DNA from: Symbiodinium natans
Taxonomy: Eukaryota; Sar; Dinophyceae; Suessiales; Symbiodiniaceae
Assembly: GCA_905221605.1 (NCBI GenBank)
Contig: CAJNDS010000308.1
Span: forward strand, 87,501 to 151,500
Direction: 5' to 3'
DNA length: 64,000 bases
Numbering within the stretch: position 1 is the stretch's first letter; every line of letters begins with the position of its first letter. The position numbers and the translations under genes are program-made. The notes under the pieces were generated by a model. It was not told the DNA's origin and ran no database searches. It saw only the letters and a program-made list of their open reading frames with translations. This document shows positions 52,622-63,926 of the stretch, in pieces.

Positions 52622-54161
52622 TCACAATGAGAAACAAGAAAGTCGCATACTGGAAGAACCCAAAGACAGCTTGACGAAATAGAGTACCGGACACTGTAGG
52701 AGCAAAGTCGAACATGCAAAAGACCCAGTTCTCGGAGGAAAGCGCAAAAAACAACTCGAGCCGAGAACCTTTTTCAGGCTGCTTCTGAAGAGTGTCACAA
52801 TTGGCGCATCACACAGCAAAACTGCCTTCTGGATTGTTGCTCTGGCCTGAATGAGGATCGCATTATAGAAGGGGAATTGCCCAGGCTGTGGAGAACCCAG
52901 ATCATGAATAATAGCGTTTAGTGCCCACCTACCTCTCCATCTAAGGAGAAGTCCAATCTTGGACGCGCAGCACCGATCTCAGGGTCCATTGACCTAGGCG
53001 CCTTGATGAAATCAAGCACCCCAGCAAGATGCTTAGCTTGAATCCAGGGCCGACGCAGAATGGTTGAACTGGCAATAGAGAGCGCCGGTGCTTCCTCGTA
53101 AAGGAGTACCGGGAGTTGCAAAAGAGCGGACAGGAAGCGACGAAGGAAGTGTGAAACGTAATTCTGGCAGGCATGGAGGCCGCAAGAGAAAGCGCCTGCT
53201 TATTCCTTCGAAGCATGTTCCCGAGTGCTTTATCGAGCACGAGCGTCCGCAATGCAACATCCGAGATTTTTCCTTGTAATGTCCAATCAATTTCAGTGAC
53301 TGGCGCACCATTACTCCAGTCATATTTGGCGATGTGGCCTCTCAAGACAAAGCCTAACATAACATGGTAGCAGTTTCAGCTAAAACTTTAGGCCCCCATG
53401 GTGCGTCGTCAAGGAGCATGATGTTTCGGTTCCTCAGCGCTCGATTGGTCAGTATGGAGGTTTTGCACTTGCACCGGCATTTAGCTGTCATAATGCAAGC
53501 AAGAAAGGTTTGGAAGGCCTGTTCCTGCGAGTAAGCACACTGAATTATTTCCCGAGTGAGGACAAAGCAACTATCTCCACTGACAATGAGCAAACAGCAC
53601 TTAGTTCCGAATCTTCCGAGAAGAACTATAATGGCTTGCATGGGCAGGCTGAAAGGTTTCTTGGGCCTTTCTTATCCAGCGTAATCCTTTGGACGCAGGT
53701 TGTCATCCATATACGCTGTTAGCCTGAAAGGAGGAGACATTGTGAAGGGCCCCTACAAGAGGGTCGAGCGCAAGGCAAAAAAGAACCACGGACATCGCTT
53801 TTCCCATTGCTAACCCCTGATGGATGGTAATCGGTGAGAGCAAACATCCTTGGACTTTATGCTGCGTTCTACGTCCAAATATGAGATGGATAACATAGGC
53901 TTTTACCCATGCAGGCGCGGATCGTGCTGCAAGGCATTCAAAGATCCACCAAGGGTTGACTCTTTCAAAGGCCTTTGCGAAATCAGTAAGCAATGATTCC
54001 TTGAAGGCTTCAGCAAGGATGGCATAGACCGCTGAATCAATTATCCTATCACTTGTATTGGGCATGTCAAGTGGCCTATAATTGTCAGCGCAGGCGCCTT
54101 TATCTGCTTTAGGAATGAAAACAAGCGCTTGTAGAGGGTGCTCTGCTTGTGAAAGGCACAT
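52622..54161 (-). pseudogene. Decayed non-LTR reverse transcriptase (YMDD type)
   Basis: Minus-strand fragments in shifting frames give, in order, VFIPKADKG...DNYRPLDMPNTSDRI (RT blocks 1-2), LTDFAKAFERVNPWWIFECL (motif A region), QGLAMGKAMSVVLFCLALDP (block B), AYMDDN (catalytic motif, about 53,717) and later GHIAKYDWSNGAPVTEIDW (thumb-like). At least two frame changes and a stop just after YMDDN show it is dead. It is a third RT lineage, distinct from the other two here. Confidence 0.75.
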
Positions 54162-54472
54162 CTCCCAAAGGTGATCTTCTAACAGCTTGGCAAACTACTC
54201 TGGGCTCTGGCGATAGAAGGCATATGGAGTGCCATCTGGTCCAGGCGAGGAGTCCTTAGTAGCCAGGATGGCTTTGAAGATCACACTTTCATTAGGCAGC
54301 TCACAGCGAAAAAGGGATTTTTGTCAGCATATGGCCGTAGCAAATTGGTCCATTTGTCATCCTGCCGGGGGGGTAGATGGTGCCAAAAGGCCCTCGTGGC
54401 TCTACGCGCCTGATCAAGTTCACACACACAGTGGTTATCACCTGTCCATCATTCTTGCGTACTTGCTGTGAG

Positions 54473-54884
54473 TCAATGATTCTTGAGCAGATTTTGCGAA
54501 AAGTGCCATTTTAGTTTGGCGTTGTTGGCTTGGATGTCTCTTTGCGCGACAAGCGAACACAAGCTTGGCGTAGGCGAGGCCTTCAGCTCACCTCCAAGAT
54601 GGAGCCGATTCAATGCTTCTTGAACCCAATGTCTCGGCAACTCGACAGCTCCAATGGGAGACAAGGGGGGGATGTTTATGCTTAGCGAGCGCAATGGTTC
54701 TTGTCGAAACCCCGATTGTCACGCCAGTCTGTTTCCTTAACATCCTAGCCAACCTTCTGATTCTACAAGCCCGCAACAGATTGACTTCCCTGAAAGCCAT
54801 TGCTGGAGTGCCAATGGAAGCAAGTTGCTTTTTGAGCCAGCAATGCTTGAGAAGGGCATGCGCCTTTTCCTGAATGCTGGTCAC
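54473..54884 (-). pseudogene. Unidentified basic ORF fragment upstream of the YMDD RT
   Basis: Two overlapping minus-strand frames; the better one reads AHALLKHCWLKKQLASIG, NLLRACRIRRLARMLRKQ. Possibly part of the endonuclease-RT linker of the same decayed element. Confidence 0.35.
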
Positions 54885-55160
54885 ATGTCAAGCGATCCTT
54901 GGTCGCATTGACAAGAACAGGCAATGTTCAAAGAACCCGCGTTTGCTCTTACCAACTGGGGTCAACAAAAAAAACTCTACGCAGGCTTTACAACTTTACT
55001 ACATCAGTAGCACAGTAGGCCGGTCTTGTGGGTCTCGCAACTAGGTGTGAAACGAGTCGCCAGAAAGAAACAGCGGAACCAAGGAGAAGAAAACAACCAA
55101 ACCAACCAAGCAGCAACACAAGAACCAACCAAAAACCAAGAAGGGGCGGCGGAACCACTA

Positions 55161-55425
55161 TTAAAGTCTTGAGCCAAAGAAACCCGGAAAAGGGAAAACA
55201 GCAAAACTCGAAGTGCATAAGACTCTCCCAAAAGGATCCCCAAGCATGTCATCACTATGCATAAAAGCACTGCACTCACTTCTTCTTTTCTCACGTGGAG
55301 ACTGTGGGAGTCGGTGCACACAAAGCCTCACCTTATACCTTGGGCGGCAACCTGTGAAGCTGGGCACACGGGCCCCTTTGCAGCTGGCGGCAAAGACATA
55401 ACACTGGGAAGCATGCACCAATCCC
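55161..55425. repeat. 265-bp direct repeat, copy 1
   Basis: Appears identical to 56017-56281 (offset 856). It begins ttaaagtcttgagccaaag and ends caccaatccc. On the minus strand it contains TTTGGCTCAAG (55178-55168), matching the last 11 nt of the dinoflagellate spliced leader. Confidence 0.9.
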
Positions 55426-55534
55426 TTTGGGAGGCACAAGCTCATCCCCTCAAGCATGGGGCAAGAGTTTGCATCGTTAGCAGTCAGAGCTCGGTGTATG
55501 GCAAACATGAGCGAACGCAAGGCACAAGCCGGTA

Positions 55535-55645
55535 GGCGCTCCAATGCTGGCAGCCATGAGCAACATCAAGAATCAGCAGGTGCTCCAATGCTGGCAGGCA
55601 TGAGCAACATCAAGAACCAGCAGGCGCTCCCATGTTGGTGAACAT
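55535..55645. repeat. 44-bp tandem repeat, about 2.5 copies
   Basis: Units start at 55535, 55579 and 55623 with gg-gctccaatgctggcag-catgagcaacatcaag. A flanking atgagcgaacgca occurs on both sides (55507 and 55644). Confidence 0.85.
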
Positions 55646-56016
55646 GAGCGAACGCAGGACATTCGCTTACGCAAGACACTCGTCAGGACGAGCACAAGAG
55701 GGAAGCCAGGCGACCCGACACAGGGTGGGCCGGGCGGGAGAAATTTTTAACACATTGCAGAAGCTTGAGTCTAGTGTTCAAAGCTTGATGCAAAACATTT
55801 GGCAGCTCCAAGAACTTACAGATGCTCATCGTTCACAAGGCACTTGAACCGGTGAACATGCGCAAGCAATGGTGTCAGAGACTGGAAAATGAGTGCAAAA
55901 GGCCAATGAAGGAAAGTTTTCCCTTTTCCAAAGCTCGGGCGAGCTAGCAAAGAAACACAAAGGGGTTTTTCTCTAGGCTCAGACTTTAAAGCACTATCAA
56001 CCCGTTGACCGTTAGC

Positions 56017-56281
56017 TTAAAGTCTTGAGCCAAAGAAACCCGGAAAAGGGAAAACAGCAAAACTCGAAGTGCATAAGACTCTCCCAAAAGGATCCCCAAG
56101 CATGTCATCACTATGCATAAAAGCACTGCACTCACTTCTTCTTTTCTCACGTGGAGACTGTGGGAGTCGGTGCACACAAAGCCTCACCTTATACCTTGGG
56201 CGGCAACCTGTGAAGCTGGGCACACGGGCCCCTTTGCAGCTGGCGGCAAAGACATAACACTGGGAAGCATGCACCAATCCC
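56017..56281. repeat. 265-bp direct repeat, copy 2
   Basis: Second copy of 55161-55425. The 591 bases between the copies hold the 44-bp tandem repeat and no gene. Lack of divergence implies recent duplication or gene conversion, or flanking copies of a small insertion. Confidence 0.9.
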
Positions 56282-56333
56282 CATCTTAACCGAAACCCAA
56301 ACTAATGCCCAAAACAAGAAGGGATCTCCGCCA

Positions 56334-57130
56334 TCAAGCAAGAATCATCTCCAAGGTTTGTTGGCAAGAATCTGCTTCCAAAACCACGCCTTCAAATTGA
56401 AAGGAGGACATGAGGGTCCTGGAAGGCTCGTCGGCCAAGTTCGACGGACTGGGCACTCGTGCGAACCAACTGAAGGTTTTGGCCAGGGTCTCCACTGTAA
56501 GGAGAAGCCGAGCCAACCTGGCACCTACCTGGTTGCGGGCGGAACCACTGATGAGGACGTCCCTTGTGGCGTTATTATCTATGTAGCAAACGATGGGTCG
56601 CGAACAAATGTCATCTCTCCAGAGGACATAGGCCAAAACTACGGCACAAAGTTCGGCTTCAAAGATAATCGTACTGGATTCATCAACGCCTAAGGCTCGC
56701 TGGAAGGACTCGTGAAGTTCTACCGAGAAGAACCTACGAGGCATCCCGTCAGGTCCTATGAGGACTCCCCCCAACCCACAACGGCTAGAACCTCCAGCCC
56801 TGTCAAAGGCCGCATCTGTGAAGATGTAGCAGGGTTGTGCGGAAAGGTTGGAGATCATCCTAGGCGGGCCATTTCTGAGGAGGTCAATGAACAAGGTTAT
56901 GGCTGAAGCCATGGCGTCGGTGATCACACACTGAGGGTCGGCTTCTGCCTGCTGCAGCGCTTTAACACAAGTTCGGCCCAACCTTCCAAACAGCTGGCCA
57001 CCAGCAAAAAGCATGCGTCCCCTGATCCGTTCCAGTTCCTTCTTAAGAGGGCATCTCGCCTTGCCCCTTTTTCCACGGGCCGGAACTTTGGGCCGTTTGC
57101 CGCAGAAGGGCCGCAGGCAAGGTGGCTGGC
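56334..57130 (-). pseudogene. RNase H and connection domain of a DIRS/YR-type retroelement
   Basis: The minus-strand frame reads ELERIRGRMLFAGGQLFGRL (connection region), then an RNase H: FTDAAFD (first Asp), FEAELCAVVLAYVLW (Glu), CYIDNNATRDVLISG (Asp) and WFARVPSPSNLADEPSR (final Asp). The DN-A-R...VPS-N-AD-PSR signature is typical of RNase H in DIRS-like retroelements and, as I recall, common in dinoflagellate genomes. No RT or tyrosine recombinase is attached, so this is a fragment. Its frame overlaps the end of the helicase ORF and probably marks the insertion that truncated it. Confidence 0.75.
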
Positions 57131-59613
57131 GTGTGGAGGTCGGCAGGGACCACATTGAGACCACAAATCTTTTGCTCCAACAACTCCGTGACGAAGTGGT
57201 AATTGGGCCGCGATCCTCCAGCGGGCTGTCTGTGGTCGCCAATCATGACATCGAGTGCATGCTTGATGTGCGCCAAGATGGTGTTGGAACCCGGTGTGCC
57301 CAATTGCTGGGCTTCATCTCGGAGGAGCAACTCAACATCCTTTAGACGGTTAATGAGCTGCGAGTAGGGAAAGCTAAGCCTTGCCACAATCGTACCATGC
57401 GTCGTGGCTACAAGTAGCCCCCGGTACAAATCGTGCACATCAACGGGGAGCTTATGTGTGTCCTTCTCCTTGTTGCCCGGTATGCGAACGATGCGGCTGC
57501 GAACAAATTCATTGCTAGCAGTCGTGAGCCTATCAACCGCCTCGACATAGGCACGAACCGATTCATTGCCATGAGCGGTGTACAGGGTGAGCCGGTTCGT
57601 CAGGCACGCAAGAAGAACTCCTAGAAACGCGCAGGATCGTGTCTTCCCGCTGCCAGGCGCCCCCGTTATGAATACAGAAGTACGATTAGCGGCCAGGCCG
57701 TACGAGCACGCTCCCAGCAGCGCTGCCAGGTGTCCATCCGCCCCCCAAAAGGTATCACAGAGGCACGTAAGGAAGGCGGGACCAACTGCGAGCGCAAAGA
57801 TGCTGGCGCGAGTCCTCGGATCGTGCTCGTTACTCAACGAGTCCTGGGACATGCGTAGACGCTCCGCATGCCACAGCGCAGGAGTCCGGGCGTCCTCCTG
57901 GCCGGGCAGCGGAGAGTCAGGCAGCGTGGCTAACACGCCACTCAGCAGCGTCGGCGTCCATTCTTTGCGATAGGTTTGTTCCTCCGCAAGCCAAAGGTTA
58001 AGGATGCTTTGCAAGGTGTTGGAAGCCCCCGGACCCGCAGTAGGCGATGCCTGCGCAGCTTGCGTTGCGTGCTTGCCTCTGAAGACTTGGCAGACCTCCG
58101 GGTGAATGAGCTGTGCCCATGTGTCGTGCCAGTTCCCTCTCACCACCAGCCCGATAATGAGGACAAGCACTAGATCCGTGAGAAAGCCCGGCAACCAATG
58201 TGGCTGCCGGATGGCATCAAGAGGCGAGTCTTCTAGCGGAACGCCCAGGGCAACATGTTGCCTTTCCCTAGGCATGTGTAACAGGGCATCCCAAAGCGGG
58301 GTAGAGGCTCCTCCGGGCAGAACTTCAAGCTGGCTGACTCTCGGCAATGAGGGTCGTTGCGCGAATTGGTTGTGCTGTTCATCAGTCAAGAGCAGGGCAA
58401 TGGTTATATTGACTGGCTGCATGGCCTTACTTTCGCCAGGGCCGGTGGAAAGCTTCTTCGGGGCAAGGAGCTCTATAAACATGCCTGGGTAGGCCACATC
58501 TCCCTTGTCTTCTCTCAAGGTAACCAGCAAAGCAGTGCCCTTGGCCGGCACTTTACCAGCGACAGCAAACCACTTTGTAGCCCAGTCAGGGACATCCGCC
58601 AACTCCGGTGTAAGGAGCATGACCGACGCTCGTGGGTAAACTCGATGGAGAAGGCAGATTGGCCACGTATGCGTGCCGGGCTTTATCGCCACAGGGGTGG
58701 CGGCCCGCTTGACCGCAGCTTGCTCTGGGTAGTGATACTGTTCCGAGGGCTCCTCCTCGATTTCTGCTTCCGAGGCCATGGCTAAAAACTGATAACCCAG
58801 CATGTCAACCAGGCGTTCTAACGACAGGTGGGGGAGCCACATACCCAAAACAAGCTTCATCGTGGGACCAAGTTCATGATACGGGGGCGGCAAATCAGCC
58901 AGATGCGGCTTGGCATCCGTTAGGAGGACTTGGGTACAGTCAGCACGGAGACTGGCAATGCTCCGGTTCTCAGCGGAAGGTATCCGGAGAAAAGCCTCCA
59001 GATCGGGGCGTTTGATTTGCCGTCCCAGCACGGAGTTGATGAAAGTTTTAGACTTATCCGAAAGCTGGACAGAGCCACACGCAACCCCCATCAAACCTGC
59101 CCGCACTGTGCGATCCATCCGGGGGTCGGCCAGGCCACAAATCTTTTTAGTCAATTCCTTATGCACATAATCCCCCGGCGTGAGCTGGAATAGCTCTTCA
59201 CTTTGGACAAAGTGACCATAAGAGTGTCCACCACTGCCAAGCGACTCAGGTCCAGTGAAGTAGTAGAGACGCGCTCCCGCGCCAATCGCTTGCATCCTTG
59301 CTGCCTGGCTGGGCCGGAAGATACAAAGCTGGTCGCTCTCATGATGGACAAGACTAACAGCGTGCCGCAATTCCGAACCCAGGATATATTGCAGCATGGC
59401 CCGTGGCATGGCAATGCCGCCCAAACGTGCCTTGATGTGGACAAAATCGCCCTTGCAGTCAGGAAGCTTTTGGCGCTCATGCCAAGCGATAGCCACAGCA
59501 GCGCCCGTATACGACCCAGCAGAGAAACCCGTAACGCACAGTTTGCACTCGCCAGCTCTCCCCGCAGCGAGGCCCACATGCAGAGCGGTCAGCGCAGATG
59601 TGCAAGTGAGCTA
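57043..59613 (-). pseudogene. Alpha/beta-hydrolase-like domain fused to a truncated SF1 helicase
   Basis: Open from just after a TAG near 59,613; no good ATG, so the frame is probably entered from the ORF upstream by an indel near 59,600. The N-terminal domain has LCVTGFSAGSYTGAAVA (GxSxG nucleophile elbow, about 59,520) and later YYFTGPESLGSGGHSYGH, as in alpha/beta hydrolases. A hydrophobic segment (FLTDLVLVLIIGLVV, about 58,160) may span a membrane. The C-terminal part has Walker A GAPGSGKT (57663-57640), DEAQQ (about 57,316) and GDHRQ (about 57,235), i.e. helicase motifs I, II and III of superfamily 1. Motifs IV-VI are missing because the sequence passes into the RNase H fragment. The substrate of either domain cannot be told. 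Confidence 0.7.
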
Positions 59614-62083
59614 GGGCCGGGCACATTGTCAGGGAGGCTTCTACCGAGCTGATTCTAGCACGAACCGCCGCTGGCAGACCGCATCCTTCGACCTGAGGGT
59701 ACAGAGCACGTGCCCACAGCTGGGCGGCTTGGGGCAGGAGCAGCAGTGCATGTGCGGCATTACCGCTGGTCGAAAGCAACAACGGGCGTTGTGTGTCCTC
59801 ATATCGGACTTTTTTGCCCTGGTTGTCCCGGACTGTTTCCATTTCTAAGCCAGTGAGTGCATAGGAATTGGCTGTATGAATGATGCTACCCGACACAGTG
59901 GAGGGCGTATTCTCGGCCTTCCCATGCATCCCGCTAATGAAGAGCGACCGACATTCCCCTGAGGGGGTTAGGTGAGGCTTTGGGGGCGGGTACTGGTAGG
60001 CAGGAAAGGCAAAGGCTGCCAGGGCTTGTTGCACACGCATTGCAAGTCCATCATCCCAGTATTGACTGAGGCCCAGCGGCGTGACCTTTATGTCTGCAGC
60101 AAAGAGAGGCCACGGCAGATCCACCTGGGCCAGCCAAGCATGCGCAGCGGCAGCAAGAAGAGCAAGCGGCCCAGTTGGGGTATTGGGTCGACTGCGCCAT
60201 TTCGGGGTGGCCCTGCAGGAAGATAGGGCATCTTTCTTCCAAAACATGAGGACTCCAGGGAAGAGCTGGAGCCGCACTGGTCCACTGCCCTTTTTCCCAA
60301 CAGAGGCCCACAGAGGGACGGTGTCCCCGTTGCCCCAGACCGACTCGGGCAGAGTAGGCAGCCGTAACACACTCCCCCACTGCGGCAAGATGTTTTTGCC
60401 TTTGGCACCATATCCATGCACAAAAGGAGGGGGTATAACCTCGGCGTATCGGTTCGCCATGAATAAGTCAGGACCAGGTAGGATTGCCAAACGGGAGTGC
60501 AAGCCGCCGTAACCCCTGAGCAAGGGAAGAAATCCCTGTTCATACGGGCCTTGTCCCCATGTTTTGACCCCTCTGACCTGCCTGACTGGGGAGGCGCCAA
60601 ACTGGATGTCTGGCTCTGGCCGGCCAGTATTAAGGTCGGCCGCTTTCCACGCAACTTCATGTATGTATCTTCCTAAAAGTGCCCACGCAAACACAAAGTC
60701 AGAATGCTTGTGAGCAGTGGTTCCGGCAAGAGGGGTGTTGCGTAGACATTGCCGATAATGGATCTGGTCCAACGGCACCTGCTCATGCATACCAGGCAAT
60801 GGAGTGGGCACTTCACTGGGCATGATGACTAGCTGCAGGGCTCGGCTCAACGCAGTACCAATGGAGGTCACCGCACTAGCGACGTTGCTAGGGATGCAAA
60901 AGCGAGGGGGCCGGGGAGTTTTGCCGTCCGGAGCATTCGGGTAGAAGATGACCAATCCCCCATTTGCTTCAAGCTGGTCCTCGGACGCACAAACCATGCC
61001 AATTGAGTTTGGCGATCGGGCCCCACACGGTATGGACCCGTCCGGCGAGCAACTCCACGGCGAGGCTGGAAGCGAGCCACAGGGCTGTGTCTCGTCCGTC
61101 TCGACTTCCATGCTGCCCAGTGACTCCGTCGAGAGGGTATTGGGCAGTAGATCGAGGACTGCAAACCTTCGCAGCTCTTCTGCTTCCCACCTGGCAGTGA
61201 ACAAGGTGTCATGGTCAAGCAACATCAAGACCACCCCTGGCGCAAGGACTCTGAGGACTGCCAGAATTTCGGGCCCCGCCCACGTAAAGTGCACAGAAGC
61301 TAACCCCGCTTCCTTGGTGTTTACCAAGATGGGAAACCACCTCTCTTTAAACGGGCCTTCCCACTGCATGCGTGCTACCAAATGACGGACAAAGTAGGGG
61401 AAATGCGGAATAGACAAGAAGCAGCGACTGTCCGTGACTAAGAGCAGGACATGGGCTCCTGCGGACTCAGCAGCCCGGAGCTGTGGAAGTAGGCAGCCGA
61501 GTAGTGCAGTGTAGTCGATCTCTGGGTGGAGACCTTGCGGCTCAGGCGGTTCGCCGGAAATGGCTCCAGAGGCCAGTCTCAATGGCAGGACGCCGCTAGG
61601 GGTGGGCTCAGGGAAATTCTGATTACTTTCCAGTGCCTGCGCGAGATCCTCAGGCTCCGGAGGCCCCGGCGCATGGTCAGCACTGAGAGTGCGAAGCTGG
61701 CATATAGCCTGCATTGCGGTCGCCGCAAGGACCTGTGGACCTGGGTAGCTAGGGACCTGCCACGGTGGCAGGTCGGCTGCAACTGGCGCGGGAGGTGGCC
61801 TCCCATGTGGAAGTCGCGGCTCAATCCTACTGACCGCACCCACTGGGTATTCGCCAACACGTGGAGGAATCGGCGGTATGGGAGGGCGAGGACTATTGTC
61901 CGGCCAGCAGACCCTAGGTGGAGTAGGTGGTGGAGTTTGCCCGGGCCCGGGAGACAGGGCTGTCTCCCTACCCACTCCTTGTTCGGTGACAACACTCGCC
62001 CAAGGGGGAAGGTCTATCGCGTCACCAGGCAAAGCACTGTGCGTGGACACCGCTCGCCCCATGAGGGCACTGCTATGCGGCAT
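59614..62083 (-). CDS. Pro-rich protein with LLDHD domain, unidentified
   Basis: The frame is open from 62,230 (TTG); the first ATG in good context is 62083 (MPHSSALMGRA). A Pro-rich N-terminus (PPPTPPRVCWPDNSPRPPIP) precedes a folded region: VLLLVTDSRCFLSIPHFPYF, SVHFTWAGPEILAVLRVLAP, VVLMLLDHDTLFTARWEAEEL (split here for length: LLDHD is about 61,210). A hydrophobic strand ending in DHD recalls the DxD metal site of nucleotide-sugar glycosyltransferases, but the rest is not diagnostic. Later segments include WGQGPYEQGFLPLLRGYGG and LFMANRYAEVIPPPFVHGYG. It overlaps the hydrolase-helicase frame by about 100 bases in a different phase; the two were probably one polypeptide. Confidence 0.6.
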
Positions 62084-62230
62084 GGTGCCGATGCCTGGCC
62101 TCCATGCATGCAGGAGAAAACAGCGAACCGTGGGTTGCCGGGCGAAGCAGACGGCGTTGCTGTTTCTCAAAAGGCAGAGTGGTCCAGACACAACAAAGGT
62201 TGTATTTCCGGCGGAAAGTATCGGCACCAA

Positions 62231-62935
62231 CCGGCAACATCGAGTTCGTGAGGCAGGATGACGCCGGCTTGCATCTGCCTGGTCATTGCGACATCACTGG
62301 TCCCTAAAGTGGCAAGTGCAGTGAGTTGCCCTCTCCTGGCAACGTGAACTTGGAGTGCTTGCGCTCCAACCCGGATCACATACGGTTGACAGGCATACGA
62401 CTCCATGGCATCACTCACCGAACATGGCAGGCCAAACTCATGTGACTACCACACAGACAGCGGACAACCACGAGGCAACCTTCAGACACCAAGAACCCTG
62501 GAAGCCCAAACACCAACAAAGGAGGACTCCAAGAAGGGGAGGACCAAACCCCAAGCAGGGCACACAGGAGAGAAGAAACAGAGAGGCGAGAAACAAATAA
62601 AAACCAGTCAGGAGCGTTACAACCCTCAACACAAGGGGCACCTCGTTCAGTCAGCCAGCCACCCTGAGCTTGAGCCAAGGCACATCCAACGCGCAACCTG
62701 AAAAGGAATGCAGCGTGTCGTCGCAGGTGGCTGTTACTTGTGGCTGCAATGTGCTGCATGTACAAAGCAATGACCTGGAGACAATGGCATCCTTTACTTT
62801 GTCCGTGCACAGTAGTAGCACCAGAATGCAGGCATACCTCGGTTGCTGGTCTGTCTGTAGCGACAACACAAGGCCCGGCGCGCATAAATCGATTAAAATG
62901 GAAAAAGGGAGGCACTCTCTACCCTGCCCCAACGA
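62231..62935. other. Spacer between hydrolase-like and LLDHD-domain frames
   Basis: No domain-bearing frame seen. On the minus strand TTGGCTCAAG (62678-62669) matches the last 10 nt of the dinoflagellate spliced leader, about 590 bases upstream of ATG 62083. Confidence 0.45.
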
Positions 62936-63926
62936 CTACTCCGGGAGCTCGATATGGTCCGCCAGCAGCCAATCAGGGTCGCTCAGCAATGCAGGCCACA
63001 CCACATGCTCCGGGTCCTTGCCGATAACCACCTGACGGATTGTGAGGCCGGGGGCCCAGGGGTACTGCGTGCGCCCGTAGCCCTTGAAGGCAGTAAAGTG
63101 CGAGTCTTCGGTAAGGGCTTCTGTGACAGGAGGCACGCGATGATTGCCCCGTACCGAGTAGCACATCCGAAGGTGATGCTGAAAGGTCTCTACGTCCTTT
63201 CGTCCGCCATAGACTAAAATTCGTGTCTCCTCGCTCGTGGGGGCTGGCAGCAAAGAAGGCAGCCTAATGGGGCCCATGCAAACACAAGCCCGGAAGGTCG
63301 CATGGGCCTCGGAAATTGCAATCTGGTAGGTGATGGTTCCTCCAGAACCGAGGCCCATGAGATATGTGGGCAAGGAGATGCGAGGGCTCGCATCACGTTG
63401 GACGGCCAACAGGAGCGGTAGAACTTCCATTGTATACACTGCCTTGGTCCAGGCAGCACCGTCAGGCAACATCCAGGCAGGCGGTGAGCCTGCTTGTCCC
63501 GCCACAGGCCATGCGCAGGCAATGACGGCCTTTTTTGAAGGCCAGGTTGCTCCACAGGTACTCTATGGCCCCTTGCCAAGGCAGTGGGTGCATATTCTCC
63601 ACATAGAAGTGTCCACAACCAGGGAGGAGAAGCACTATCGAGTTGGCTTCCCCTGCATCCGCACTCGGCCGGGATACAACAAAGGGGAGGGTTGAACTGC
63701 CATGGCTCGCCGTGATCCAGGTGTTTTCACGCCCAGCTACGAGCGGAGGGGCGACCAATGGAGGAGGCTGCAGGTTCTCCAGGCCAAGGGGCTCTTGCAA
63801 TGCCATGGCGAAGAAGGGGCAGCCTACCCAATTGATGGGGCAAGGTAGAGGAAGACTGGGCAGTCTTGCCTGAGAGCCGTGCCGTCCAGCGCAAAGAATG
63901 TCACACAACAACAAGCTTGCTCCCAA
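62936..63926 (-). pseudogene. Alpha/beta-hydrolase-like protein, frameshifted at an A6 run
   Basis: The upstream frame (63926 to about 63,535) contains NSIVLLLPGCGHFYVENM; the coherent protein then moves one frame over after AAAAAA (complement of 63531-63536) and continues to a stop at 62,936. The second part has YLMGLGSGGTITYQIAI (nucleophile-elbow-like, but not a perfect GxSxG), RILVYGGRKDVE (acid strand) and EDSHFTAF (possible catalytic His). The order strand, elbow, Asp, His fits an alpha/beta hydrolase of about 300 residues. The 5' end may lie outside the window. One extra or missing A, real or a sequencing error, explains the break. Confidence 0.5.
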
